Positions 1 through 8,194 of a stretch of 45,809 nt of DNA are shown piece by piece (within the stretch, counting starts at the first letter, position 1; each line of letters starts with the position of its first letter). This stretch comes from a virus: positions 1-45,809 of the IMG/VR virus record IMGVR_UViG_3300032268_000470; one strand, given 5' to 3'. The notes below the pieces were generated by a model. The model ran no database searches and was not told the DNA's origin. It worked only from the letters and a program-made list of their open reading frames with translations. The translations under genes and the position numbers were made by a program.

Positions 1-2007
1 ATTAATATTTTGAATTGAGCCTTCGTTTATAATAATTTCATTTTTCAAATCCTCACACCAAACACCAATCTTTTCAAAATCATTAATCAAATACTTGTTA
101 ACAATCATAATTTCACCACCAACAACTCTTCTATTAAATAAAGCTGAGTGAGCTGGTTCTGTCATTTCAAATGAACCTGTAATTTTAGCTGAAGATGCAA
201 CTGGCATTTGAGCAGTAAATAATGAATTACAAACTCCATATTCTTTAACTTCTTCTTTTAACTTCTCCCAATTTAAAAATAAATCAGATTCATCTAATCC
301 CCACATATCAAATTGGAAAATACCTTTTGACATTGGTGACCCTTTAAAGAACTTATATGGTTCTCTAATACCTTTCTTACACAAGTCATTACTTTCAGTA
401 ATTGCCGCAAAATAGATAGCTTCAAATATATTCTTGTTTAAAGACTTAGCTTCTTCAGATGTAAAAATATAATCCATCAAATAAAATACGTCCGCTAATC
501 CTTGAGTTCCAATTGCAATCGCTCTTTGTTCAAGACCTCCTTTTAATCCTTTTTGAGTTGAGTAGTTATTCTTGTCGATAACATTATTTAAAGCCCTTAC
601 AGCCTTTCTAACTTCTTCAATTAATAATTTATAATCAAACTTACCGTCAATAATAAAGTTTTTTAATACTATAGAAGACAATGTACAGATTGCTGTTGTC
701 TCTTCATCAGTGTATTGATAAATCTCATTACATAAGTTTGATTGTTTAATCACTCCTATGTTTTGGTGGTTAGTTTTCTTATTGGCACTATCTTTAGCGC
801 ATAAATAAGGAACTCCTGTTTCTACTTGAGATTCAATAATTTTTGACCAAATCTCTTGAGCTTTAACTTTTCTACCAATACCTAAATCAATCGCCTTTTG
901 ATAGTTTTTCTCATACTCATCACCAAAACATTCTTGTAATGGTTTGATACCAGCTTTAATAATTTCGTTAGGACAGAATAAGTACCAATCTTGATTGTCT
1001 TTAACCGCTCTCATAAAGTTATCAGGAATCCACAATGCGGTAAATAAATCTCTAGCTCTTAACTCTTCAGCACCTGTATTCTTTTTAATCTCTAATAGGT
1101 CCATGATATCTCTGTGCCACGGTTCTAAATAGATAGCGGCACTACCAGGTCTTCTTCCTTGTTGGTTAAAGAATCTTAGTGACTCGTTAACTATTTTTAA
1201 GTACTTCAACAATCCACCAGCAAATCCTCCTGATGATTTAATTCTACTTTCTTTACTACGAATGTTAGACATTGATAGTCCAATACCCGCAGCGTCTGAA
1301 GAATAGGTTGAGATGTCATTCAAGGTTTTCAATAAACCTTCTCTCGAGTCAGAGTTGTTGTAATGTAACACGCAAGACGCTAATTGAGGTACTCTTGTAC
1401 CTGCATTAATCATGATAGGTGTTGCTTTTGATATACGTTGGTTTGATAATGAATTATAATATTCTACAGCTTCGTCAAATGTGTTAGTCACCCATAGAGC
1501 GACTCTCATGTACATGTGTTGTGGTCTTTCAATAACTTTACCTTCAGGTGTCTTTAACAAGTACATTTCTTGTAATGACCTCCAAGCAAAATAATCGAAG
1601 TTATAATCATTTTCATGATTAATTACCTCATCAATTTTATTCGGACCGTATTTTTCAATAATTGACATTAGTTCATCATGTACAATACCATCAACGTGTA
1701 ACGTATGCATTGTATTTGAGAAACTTGTATCAGTTTCTTTGTGATAAGAAGAAATCGCAACTGATGAAGCAAGTCTTGAATAGTCATGGTGACTACCTGT
1801 ATAAGCTGCAGCAATTTCATATACAAGCTTATCTAATTCTTTAGTTGTAATAATACCTTCCGTTGGAACTGACGTAATAACTTTAATAAAGATTTCATCT
1901 GAATTTACATTCAAACCTTTAGCAGCTCTTTTAATTCTGTTATATATTTTTTGCGGATTAAAGGACGCGTCTTCCCCGTCTCTTTTTTTAATTTTTAGTG
2001 ACATCAT
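1..2007 (-). CDS. nrdA: Ribonucleotide reductase class Ia, large (alpha) subunit, 3' end cut off by the window edge
   Basis: Reduces ribonucleoside diphosphates to deoxy forms, feeding phage DNA synthesis; works with the NrdB homologue encoded directly upstream (18-nt gap). My translation gives 669 residues, open to the left edge; E. coli NrdA has about 760, so roughly 90 C-terminal residues, including the radical-transfer tyrosines and the C-terminal cysteine pair, lie outside. Residues about 1-90 resemble an ATP-cone (KKRDG near the start). The active site is intact: C212 in NAGTRVPQLASCVL, N424/C426/E428 in SNLCNEI, and C441 in ICTLSS, matching E. coli C225, N437/C439/E441 and C462. Two adjacent ATGs (2007, 2004) could serve as start; no Shine-Dalgarno is present. 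Frame is continuous across the window, so no intron or intein interrupts this part. Confidence 0.97.
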   Translation of the reverse strand, partial: MMSLKIKKRDGEDASFNPQKIYNRIKRAAKGLNVNSDEIFIKVITSVPTEGIITTKELDKLVYEIAAAYTGSHHDYSRLASSVAISSYHKETDTSFSNTMHTLHVDGIVHDELMSIIEKYGPNKIDEVINHENDYNFDYFAWRSLQEMYLLKTPEGKVIERPQHMYMRVALWVTNTFDEAVEYYNSLSNQRISKATPIMINAGTRVPQLASCVLHYNNSDSREGLLKTLNDISTYSSDAAGIGLSMSNIRSKESRIKSSGGFAGGLLKYLKIVNESLRFFNQQGRRPGSAAIYLEPWHRDIMDLLEIKKNTGAEELRARDLFTALWIPDNFMRAVKDNQDWYLFCPNEIIKAGIKPLQECFGDEYEKNYQKAIDLGIGRKVKAQEIWSKIIESQVETGVPYLCAKDSANKKTNHQNIGVIKQSNLCNEIYQYTDEETTAICTLSSIVLKNFIIDGKFDYKLLIEEVRKAVRALNNVIDKNNYSTQKGLKGGLEQRAIAIGTQGLADVFYLMDYIFTSEEAKSLNKNIFEAIYFAAITESNDLCKKGIREPYKFFKGSPMSKGIFQFDMWGLDESDLFLNWEKLKEEVKEYGVCNSLFTAQMPVASSAKITGSFEMTEPAHSALFNRRVVGGEIMIVNKYLINDFEKIGVWCEDLKNEIIINEGSIQNIN

Positions 2008-2025
2008 AGATTTAAAAATAGTAAA

Positions 2026-2973
2026 TTAGAAATCAGAATCAAATGATAATGTTTCGTTTAGTTTTGCTTTTTGGTACTCCATCGTTCTTGACTCAAAGAA
2101 GTTACCCTTTGTTTCAACTGCGATTTGTTCCATAAACTTAAATGGTTGTTCGACGTTAAATTCTTTTTTACAACCAAATTTAACTAATAACCCATCGGTT
2201 ACAAATTCAAGATATTGTTTCATTAAATTTGAGTTCATACCGATTAGGGAAACAGGTAAAGATTCTGTGATAAATTCTTTTTCAATTTCAAGTGCAGATA
2301 ATAAGATTTCTCTAATTCTTTTTTCAGTTGGTTTGTTTTCTAAATGATTGTTTACCAAATGGATTGCGAAGTCACAATGTAAGTTTTCATCTTTAAAAAT
2401 TAAAGTATTTGCATTACATAGTCCTTGCATGATTCCTCTTGATTTCAACCAAAAGATTGAACAAAATGACCCTGAGAAGAATATTCCTTCAACCGCAGCA
2501 AATGCCACAAGTCTATCTTGGAAAGATGCGTTATCAATCCAATCAAGAGCCCATTTTGCTTTCTTTTGTACTGCAGGTAGGTTATCTAAGGCAGTGAAAC
2601 ATAAGTGTTTCTCTTCTTCGTTTGAGATGTACGTATCAATTAATAAAGAATACATCAAACTATGAATATTCTCCATCATCAATTGGAACCCGTAGAAGAA
2701 CTTAGCTTCAGGGTATTGTACTTCTCTATAGAAGTTTTCGGCAAGATTTTCGTTAACAATACCATCCGATGCCGCAAAGAATGATAATATATTTTTAACG
2801 AAATATTGTTCGTTTTCAGTAAGATTATTCCAATCTCTAATGTCGTTTGTTAAGTCAACCTCTTCCGCTGTCCATAACGCCGCTTGGTGGTTCTTATAGA
2901 ACTCCCAAATATCATCGTGCTGAATTGGAAATATTACGAACCTGTTAGGGTTCTCTACTAAAATTTTTTCCAT
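2026..2973 (-). CDS. nrdB: Ribonucleotide reductase class Ia, small (beta, radical-bearing) subunit
   Basis: Holds the di-iron/tyrosyl radical cofactor used by the NrdA subunit. 315 residues, a little shorter than typical R2 proteins. Metal ligands and radical site are all visible: D40 (EEVDL), E101 and H104 with radical tyrosine Y108 (ENIHSLMY), E162 (VEGIFF), and E196/H199 (DENLH). The last residues, SFDSDF, resemble the acidic-aromatic tail by which R2 docks onto R1. The gene sits 21 nt after the helicase gene and 18 nt before nrdA, so the three are probably co-transcribed. The leader is A/T-rich without a Shine-Dalgarno. The presence of the tyrosine indicates a conventional tyrosyl-radical class I enzyme rather than the tyrosine-less class Ic type. 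Confidence 0.97.
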   Translation of the reverse strand: MEKILVENPNRFVIFPIQHDDIWEFYKNHQAALWTAEEVDLTNDIRDWNNLTENEQYFVKNILSFFAASDGIVNENLAENFYREVQYPEAKFFYGFQLMMENIHSLMYSLLIDTYISNEEEKHLCFTALDNLPAVQKKAKWALDWIDNASFQDRLVAFAAVEGIFFSGSFCSIFWLKSRGIMQGLCNANTLIFKDENLHCDFAIHLVNNHLENKPTEKRIREILLSALEIEKEFITESLPVSLIGMNSNLMKQYLEFVTDGLLVKFGCKKEFNVEQPFKFMEQIAVETKGNFFESRTMEYQKAKLNETLSFDSDF

Positions 2974-2994
2974 AATTAATTGTGTTTTTTTGTA

Positions 2995-4380
2995 TTAAGA
3001 TTTTTGTTTCTGTTCTTCTTCTTTTTGTTTTCTTTTCTCCATTAACTCTTTTACTCTGTCTCGTTTTCTTTCTTCTTGTTGTTCTTCAAATCCTAAGAAT
3101 GTAACTGAACTTTCAGTATCAATTTCAAGTAACTCATTGTTAAATTTACAATTCTCAAAAACTACTCCGTCTTTACCTAAACGAGATTTTGTTATTGCAA
3201 TAGTTGCGAGATTCATTTCTTTCTGTTGGAGGGTCTTAGCAATAGAGATGATTACGTGACCAACCTGAGCCTTTTTAATTGAGCCTCCCATTTGGTCGGT
3301 TGTCACTACTTCAGCTGAAATTGAAGACCTATTACCCTGTGTGGCAGTCCATCCAACTAAGTCTAGCTCATGACACATTGCTTCAAATCCTCTCATTACA
3401 GAACCTTCAGCTTTCCACTCATCTTTACTTGTTGATTCAGGTAATATACAATCGATATAATCTAACATGATTAAATCAATTTTGTTTCCGTCTGCAATCA
3501 TTTTTCTTACTTGACCTTTGATTTGATTCATAGTCATAGTATCAGATGCCAACTTTTTAAGAACCAATTTGTTTTTCATAGTCTCTTGAATCTCAGTGAC
3601 CTTTGACATTACCTCATCTCTATTTTTCACCAAATTGTCTGGTTCAATTCCTGTCCAAAGTGTGAAGTGTTTTCTCTGAATAATCTTAGGGTTATCCTCA
3701 AAAAATACTTGAAGGACATTGTATCCTAAGTTAAATGCAGTGTTTGCAATCTTGGTTAAGATAGTAGTTTTACCAACACCAGTTGGTGCAAGGATTACAC
3801 CTATCTCACCCTTAGCTAAACCACCTTTAAGTAGTCTGTCAATTCCCGCAATCCCCATTGGAATTGGATGTCTATAATCTTCTTCTAATACGGTATCCAA
3901 GTTATCAAAAATATCCGTTTGTCCTTTGTCAATTTCACCAACTTGTAACGCGTTTCTCACTAATCCCTCAACTTTATCATAAGACTCAAAATCACCCTCA
4001 GTAATAATCTTCTGAGCTTTGTCCATCGCCTTTTGAAGTTCTTGTTGTTTACAGAACTTTAAAGCCTTCTCCTGAACAAATACGGTTCCTTCAAAAGGTG
4101 CGTCTTTTATTTGCTTTAAAGTGTCTAAAACTACTTTTGCAACAATTTCTTGTGTAATTTCTGATTTAACAATTTGGTCAAGAGTTTCAAAATTAGGAGT
4201 TGATTCATACTTTACATAGTATTCTTTTATCATCTGCAAGATGATTTTAAAGTACTTGTTGTCAAAGTACGATGACTCAATCACGTCCATAATAGACGAT
4301 GAAAAGTCTTTGTCTACAACTATCTGATTCAGTAGTTGTATCTGAAATGTATTACCTAAATAATCGAAATTTTTGTTCAT
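2995..4380 (-). CDS. DnaB-like replicative DNA helicase (T4 gp41-type)
   Basis: Hexameric helicase expected to unwind DNA at the phage fork. 461 residues, close to T4 gp41. The N-terminal ~165 residues fit the DnaB N-terminal helical domain plus linker; the RecA-like domain carries Walker A APTGVGKT (198-205), Walker B LIMLDYID (D307) and a sensor glutamine Q348 in TATQGNR. The C-terminus is a charged Lys/Glu-rich tail. It lies in the replication operon between a 150-aa protein and nrdB. No primase gene is in the window, and no primase domain is seen in this protein. No Shine-Dalgarno; start chosen at the first ATG, which gives the usual N-terminal length. Confidence 0.93.
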   Translation of the reverse strand: MNKNFDYLGNTFQIQLLNQIVVDKDFSSSIMDVIESSYFDNKYFKIILQMIKEYYVKYESTPNFETLDQIVKSEITQEIVAKVVLDTLKQIKDAPFEGTVFVQEKALKFCKQQELQKAMDKAQKIITEGDFESYDKVEGLVRNALQVGEIDKGQTDIFDNLDTVLEEDYRHPIPMGIAGIDRLLKGGLAKGEIGVILAPTGVGKTTILTKIANTAFNLGYNVLQVFFEDNPKIIQRKHFTLWTGIEPDNLVKNRDEVMSKVTEIQETMKNKLVLKKLASDTMTMNQIKGQVRKMIADGNKIDLIMLDYIDCILPESTSKDEWKAEGSVMRGFEAMCHELDLVGWTATQGNRSSISAEVVTTDQMGGSIKKAQVGHVIISIAKTLQQKEMNLATIAITKSRLGKDGVVFENCKFNNELLEIDTESSVTFLGFEEQQEERKRDRVKELMEKRKQKEEEQKQKS

Positions 4381-4418
4381 ATATTGTTTTAAAATTATCC
4401 CTCGTATTAATTAAATAG

Positions 4419-4871
4419 TTACTTGCTAAGGTCAAATTCCAAATATTCGTAAGTTAATTTGTTGTTTGAAAAAATGTCAGTTAACTCGCGAAGAACCTCT
4501 TTTAAAAATGGTCTTACGTCCACTGTATAACGAACTTTTGGTGGATAAAATTTTCCGTCAAAAACTCTATGACAAATTGTCTGTTCTCCAACTTTAACAT
4601 AAATGTTAAAAATTTCAGGACCATCCGTATAAGATGTGTTCATAATTGATGGGTCATGCTCAATTGCATCTCTGTTGTCCATCATGTAAATTACTGTCTT
4701 CATTTTCAAGGCATATTGTAATTCATTTTTCAAACTCAGGATGAATTCATATAACTCCATCGAGTTTTTCGCTTTCGGGGTATACCCTCTAACGTTGAAG
4801 AATCTTTGAACTACAATGTTGTCATTCAATGTCAAAAGAAATTCCATTTTTGTGCTGTCTTGCTCTCTCAT
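4419..4871 (-). CDS. Conserved-looking 150-aa protein of unknown function in the replication operon
   Basis: I do not recognise the family. The protein is soluble, without membrane segments or cysteine clusters, and reads as an alternating alpha/beta fold; aromatic residues are frequent in the C-terminal half (KFYPPKVRYTVDVRPF). It begins 3 nt after the stop of the 5' nuclease gene and ends 38 nt before the helicase gene, so it is translated with replication proteins. A helicase loader or other fork accessory factor would suit the position, since T4-type phages encode such small proteins nearby, but the sequence shows no feature that proves this. Confidence 0.8.
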   Translation of the reverse strand: MREQDSTKMEFLLTLNDNIVVQRFFNVRGYTPKAKNSMELYEFILSLKNELQYALKMKTVIYMMDNRDAIEHDPSIMNTSYTDGPEIFNIYVKVGEQTICHRVFDGKFYPPKVRYTVDVRPFLKEVLRELTDIFSNNKLTYEYLEFDLSK

Positions 4872-4874
4872 GTT

Positions 4875-5876
4875 TTAATTTTTGTTTGTATTGCGTTTTT
4901 CTTTTCGTGTTAATTTCATAAATGGTTTGAGGAAATTTACCCAAGCCTCATCATTCTTGGGGAGGTACTTAAAGAGTCCATCCTCCATCATCATTCTCAT
5001 TAAGTTTTTGTATCCTCTATCTGTAGGGTCAATTGTATCGGTGTGTATTTGTTTTACGAGTTCTTTACCCTCGTCTGTTATAAGTGGGGTTTCAAGGTCT
5101 ACAATCTTTTTATTTGTATTATAGAACTCCTCACCAAGTATACCGTTTTTTGTCTTACCAGTCAAAATATTCTCAAGAGCTTTTGGTTTTTTCTTTTGCT
5201 CGTTATTTCGTGCAATATAGAGCAATTCTTCCATAGTACAGGGTTTTTTATACAATTCAGGAAAGAACTTTAATAAAGTCTTTTCCCCCAACCCTTCAAT
5301 ACCATCGATATTATCAGACTTGTCTCCTGTGAAAATTTTAGTAACTAAAACATTATAATGTGGTATATCAACCTTATTGATAGTTATCATATCTCCGTTC
5401 TTGAAGTATTGTTTTGAAATTGGAGAATATATGGTAACTCTTTCTGATATGAGTTGTGTTAAGTCTTTATCGGCAGAGAAGATAATGATATCCTCTTCAT
5501 TCGATACTTTACAGTAGTAAGCTATCAAGTCATCAGCCTCGTTGTTTATCATTTCAACTTGGCGTACGAATATCTCCTCAAGATATTGTTTAACTCGAGA
5601 TTTTTGTTGAAGGTATGACTCGTACTTATACTCGTTCATGTCCCTCCTTCTATTCGCCTTGTATTGTGGATAAATCGATTTCCTGATAGATGAGTTCGAG
5701 TCTCCGTCCCAAAAGACAACAACTTTATCCAAGTTATGTTCTTCAAGAAACTTTTTTATGATGTTAATGAAGTGGTAGATGCCACCTAAGTGGTCACCCC
5801 CATCATACATCCCTCTAACTCCGTGAAATCCAATTTTAAACAGATTGTCTCCGTCTACTAATAATGTCTTAATCAC
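4875..5876 (-). CDS. FEN-type 5'-3' exonuclease / flap endonuclease (T4 RNase H-like)
   Basis: Predicted to remove RNA primers and 5' flaps on the lagging strand. 333 residues, similar to T4 RNase H. Acidic metal-binding residues are visible in order: D8 and D10 (LLVDGDN), D57/D59 (FWDGDS), E113/D115/D116 (NNEADDLIAYY), D136/D138 (SADKDL), and D185/D188 in FTGDKSDNIDGIEGLGEKT, which is also the helix-3-turn-helix DNA-binding signature. The start is GTG at 5876: an in-frame TAA lies four codons upstream and no in-frame ATG is available, while MIKTLLVDGDN is the normal family N-terminus. It is 31 nt downstream of uvsX and 3 nt upstream of the 150-aa gene, in the same operon. Confidence 0.93.
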   Translation of the reverse strand: MIKTLLVDGDNLFKIGFHGVRGMYDGGDHLGGIYHFINIIKKFLEEHNLDKVVVFWDGDSNSSIRKSIYPQYKANRRRDMNEYKYESYLQQKSRVKQYLEEIFVRQVEMINNEADDLIAYYCKVSNEEDIIIFSADKDLTQLISERVTIYSPISKQYFKNGDMITINKVDIPHYNVLVTKIFTGDKSDNIDGIEGLGEKTLLKFFPELYKKPCTMEELLYIARNNEQKKKPKALENILTGKTKNGILGEEFYNTNKKIVDLETPLITDEGKELVKQIHTDTIDPTDRGYKNLMRMMMEDGLFKYLPKNDEAWVNFLKPFMKLTRKEKRNTNKN

Positions 5877-5907
5877 ATCCGTGATTTAAATTGTGAAACA
5901 ATATATA

Positions 5908-6909
5908 CTAATCTTCTTTTTCTTCTTTCAAATCAAAATCGCCATCGGTTCCAATGATATCTTTCCAATAGTCTGCGTATTCTTTTTTGTATTTTTCAAT
6001 CGAAGTTTTCTCTTCCGTAGCCTCTTTACCTGCAATGAATCCGTGTGGTGTAACAATAATCTTTCCATCTTCATAACCCAATCCATTGATGTGGTTTTTC
6101 ATTACAGAAACTTTTGTTCTTGATGCAAACTTAATAGTTCTCTTATCTTTTGTTGCAGTAATTTTAGTTGTACCAGCACCTTTTTGGTTTCCGAATAAGA
6201 ATACTAATGATGAGTTTAACCAAATGGCCTCACCACCTTTAGCTTTAATCTTTGGTTGTCCGAATGGATTGTCAGGTAATTCTACCCATGGTTGGTTAAC
6301 AATAACCAAAGTGTTTTCATACTTTGAATCTGATTTACGAGACCCTGAAATTCTTTGGTTAATACCCATACCAATCTTGTCGGCTAAAGTACTTGCATTG
6401 TGTTGTTTACCACCTTTACCTTCGAATGTCATCTTACATGGTACAGAACCAACTGAGTCCCATAAGAATAACAAACTATAATCAAGGTTACCTTTCTCTT
6501 GTTCGTCTAACAAGTTGTTAATGTAGTCGGTGATTTGTTCGATGTAGTTGAAGTTATTGTTGAAGATGTAAAAACCATCCCAATCTAACTCACCCGTTTC
6601 TTCATCAACTACTTCATTACAATCAAACCCCATTAATTTGGCATGTTCAAATGACCATTTTTGTTCTGTAATAATAAACACAGGAAGAATACCTTTCTTT
6701 TGAGCATCAACTGCAGTTTTTACAAGTGCTGTTGTCTTACCTGTATCTGAGTGACCAAGTAACATATTCAAGTGTCCTACTGCAGGACCTGGTAGACCAA
6801 CTGCGTCTAAGAAATCAGGTCCTAAGTCAAAAAACCTTTGAGGTTTATATTTTGCTGAAGTTGAGAATTTGTCTTTAATAGACTTAAAATCGTTTTTCTT
6901 AATTGCCAT
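5908..6909 (-). CDS. uvsX: UvsX/RecA-like recombinase
   Basis: Forms filaments on single-stranded DNA for strand exchange, repair and recombination-dependent replication, expected to act with gp32. 333 residues; T4 UvsX has about 390. Walker A is GHSDTGKT (52-59), followed by the TEQKWSFEHA stretch that corresponds to the catalytic glutamate region, and Walker B is LLFLWDSVGSVP (D151). A RecA-type L2/strand region reads TLVIVNQPW. The C-terminus is acidic and Lys/Glu-rich, as in RecA and UvsX. The start codon overlaps the end of the 97-aa gene upstream by 11 nt, indicating translational coupling. No UvsY homologue was recognised. Confidence 0.94.
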   Translation of the reverse strand: MAIKKNDFKSIKDKFSTSAKYKPQRFFDLGPDFLDAVGLPGPAVGHLNMLLGHSDTGKTTALVKTAVDAQKKGILPVFIITEQKWSFEHAKLMGFDCNEVVDEETGELDWDGFYIFNNNFNYIEQITDYINNLLDEQEKGNLDYSLLFLWDSVGSVPCKMTFEGKGGKQHNASTLADKIGMGINQRISGSRKSDSKYENTLVIVNQPWVELPDNPFGQPKIKAKGGEAIWLNSSLVFLFGNQKGAGTTKITATKDKRTIKFASRTKVSVMKNHINGLGYEDGKIIVTPHGFIAGKEATEEKTSIEKYKKEYADYWKDIIGTDGDFDLKEEKED

Positions 6910-7192
6910 TTTCTATTCTTTTAATGTTGGGTAATTTATTTGCCTTTGTTTTATTATAGAAAAAATTATCTTCTTCATATAAAACTCCTATCTCCTCTTC
7001 GTGAAAAGTTACTAATCTTAGATTTAATTTTCCTTCTTCACTTTCCTCTTTTAACATACCAAACAAAACAGTATCACCGATTTGTTTACCCCTACCTGAG
7101 AAGTATCCTTTGTCTTTTAGTTGACTCAAGATTTCATAGGACAATACTTTATTGTCTTTCAACTGTAAGTCAATTTCTTCTTTAAACGTCAT
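6899..7192 (-). CDS. 97-aa protein of unknown function, translationally coupled to uvsX
   Basis: First gene of the replication operon after the gp32 terminator. The protein is rich in Lys and Glu, with a basic patch YFSGRGKQIGD (about residues 32-42) followed by a strand-rich half; no catalytic motif is seen. Its 3' end overlaps uvsX by 11 nt, so the two are probably translated together. The position would suit a recombination mediator or small DNA-binding protein, but the resemblance to UvsY is not convincing and I leave function open. Confidence 0.75.
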   Translation of the reverse strand: MTFKEEIDLQLKDNKVLSYEILSQLKDKGYFSGRGKQIGDTVLFGMLKEESEEGKLNLRLVTFHEEEIGVLYEEDNFFYNKTKANKLPNIKRIENGN

Positions 7193-7208
7193 GTTATAAA
7201 AAAATTAA

Positions 7209-7231
7209 AGGGTGGGGGATTCCCACCCTTG
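7209..7231 (-). terminator. Rho-independent terminator after the gp32 gene
   Basis: Perfect 9-bp stem AAGGGTGGG / CCCACCCTT with a 5-nt loop, followed on the minus strand by a T-rich run. It lies 7 nt beyond the gp32 stop codon and just in front of the 97-aa gene, so it separates abundant gp32 mRNA from the replication operon. Confidence 0.9.
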
Positions 7232-7238
7232 TTATAAA

Positions 7239-8099
7239 TTAGAACGGTAAATCTCCGTCTGGTTCGTCATCCGATTGTGGGTCTAAAGTTACAGCTGGTG
7301 TAGATTTAGAAGTTCCACCACCAAAAGACTCGGTAGCCACTGAATTACTTTCGTAAACATATCCACCCTTTTCAGTATCCCATTTTGGAGTCTCTCCACG
7401 AGCAATCGCTTCAAGGTAGTCAATAGGTTTTTTAGAATAAACATCTAACCAAGTTAACTCATTACTAATCCATGCACTTGCTTGTGCGGCGTCTGTATGA
7501 ACAGGAGCTGGGTCGTCGTACATAATTGTAGATACAGTTGTGTACTCCTTACCTTTTGGAGTTTTAGCTTTAGATAACTCAATGATTAAGTCACGGCCCT
7601 TTTCAGCGTCGGTAATATCACCTTTGTTTCTCCAAATTGGAATGATTTTATCTAAGATACCATCATTCTTGTAATTGTGTTTGAATCTCCAAAATTTTGG
7701 ACCATCTTCTTCGTGGTCTCTGTCGATAACCTTAACGATATAAAATTTACGAGAACGGTATTGAGCTGCTAACAATTTGTCAGACTCTTTACCTGTTGCA
7801 ATTAACTCTTCGTAAACCTCGTTTAAAGGTGAACGTTCGTTATCGTTCTTACCTGGGTCGTAGAACTTTTGCCATTGTCCACCTACTTGGATTTCGTGGT
7901 ACCATGCTTCTTTAAATGGTGAAGAACCATCTGTGGTAGGAAGAATTCTTACTCTTCTCTGACCTGACTTCTCTTTATCCCCAAGGATTAAAGCGAAATA
8001 CCTTTTCATTCTTTCGTCTTGCGACATTTTACTTTGGGCCCCGCCCGATGCATTTTGTGTTTTTTCGTACTGTGCCAATACGGCGTCTAATGAACTCAT
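7239..8099 (-). CDS. Single-stranded DNA-binding protein, T4 gp32-like
   Basis: Coats single-stranded DNA during replication and recombination. 286 residues (T4 gp32 has 301). The N-terminal segment (1-30) is polar with basic residues, like the cooperativity arm. The core contains the gp32-family pattern RVRILPTTDGSSPFKEAWYHE and an aromatic-rich stretch ending FWRFKHNYKNDGILDKI. Unlike T4 gp32, the protein contains no cysteine, so the zinc-binding loop of the T4 core domain is missing. The tail is acidic and ends DDEPDGDLPF, closely matching the C-terminal tip of bacterial SSB (DDDIPF). It is a single-gene unit: a consensus promoter lies 37 nt upstream and a terminator follows directly. No Shine-Dalgarno precedes the ATG. 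Confidence 0.93.
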   Translation of the reverse strand: MSSLDAVLAQYEKTQNASGGAQSKMSQDERMKRYFALILGDKEKSGQRRVRILPTTDGSSPFKEAWYHEIQVGGQWQKFYDPGKNDNERSPLNEVYEELIATGKESDKLLAAQYRSRKFYIVKVIDRDHEEDGPKFWRFKHNYKNDGILDKIIPIWRNKGDITDAEKGRDLIIELSKAKTPKGKEYTTVSTIMYDDPAPVHTDAAQASAWISNELTWLDVYSKKPIDYLEAIARGETPKWDTEKGGYVYESNSVATESFGGGTSKSTPAVTLDPQSDDEPDGDLPF

Positions 8100-8135
8100 G
8101 TTTTTTAAGTTTTAAATTATTAAATGTGTTATACA

Positions 8136-8164
8136 ATTATAGGTGAGTCTATGCGTTTTGTCAA
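8136..8164 (-). promoter_or_regulatory. Consensus sigma70-type promoter of the gp32 gene
   Basis: On the minus strand: TTGACA (8164-8159), exactly 17 nt spacer, TATAAT (8141-8136). Both hexamers are perfect matches to the bacterial housekeeping consensus. Transcription should start near 8129, giving a leader of about 30 nt. It lies directly behind the terminator of the upstream 234-aa gene. Confidence 0.85.
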
Positions 8165-8169
8165 ATAAA

Positions 8170-8191
8170 AAAGGTGTCTTTCGACACCTTT
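8170..8191 (-). terminator. Rho-independent terminator after the 234-aa gene
   Basis: Nine-bp stem AAAGGTGTC / GACACCTTT with a TTTC loop, 3 nt beyond the stop codon of the 234-aa gene; the minus strand continues with TTTTATTTGA. It closes the tail transcription unit before the gp32 promoter. Confidence 0.88.
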
Positions 8192-8194
8192 AAA

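Noticed and set aside
1-2007. Possible intron, intein or split in nrdA, common in phage nrd genes
   Set aside because: The alpha-subunit sequence reads continuously with all visible motifs at normal spacing.
2348-2665. 105-codon plus-strand open frame inside nrdB
   Set aside because: It is opposite the NrdB catalytic residues; no leader or recognisable domain.
4419-4871. Helicase loader (gp59) assignment for the 150-aa protein
   Set aside because: Position fits, but I see no matching motif and the length is shorter than gp59.
6086-6481. 131-codon plus-strand open frame inside uvsX
   Set aside because: It lies opposite conserved UvsX motifs and has no recognisable protein character; a shadow frame.
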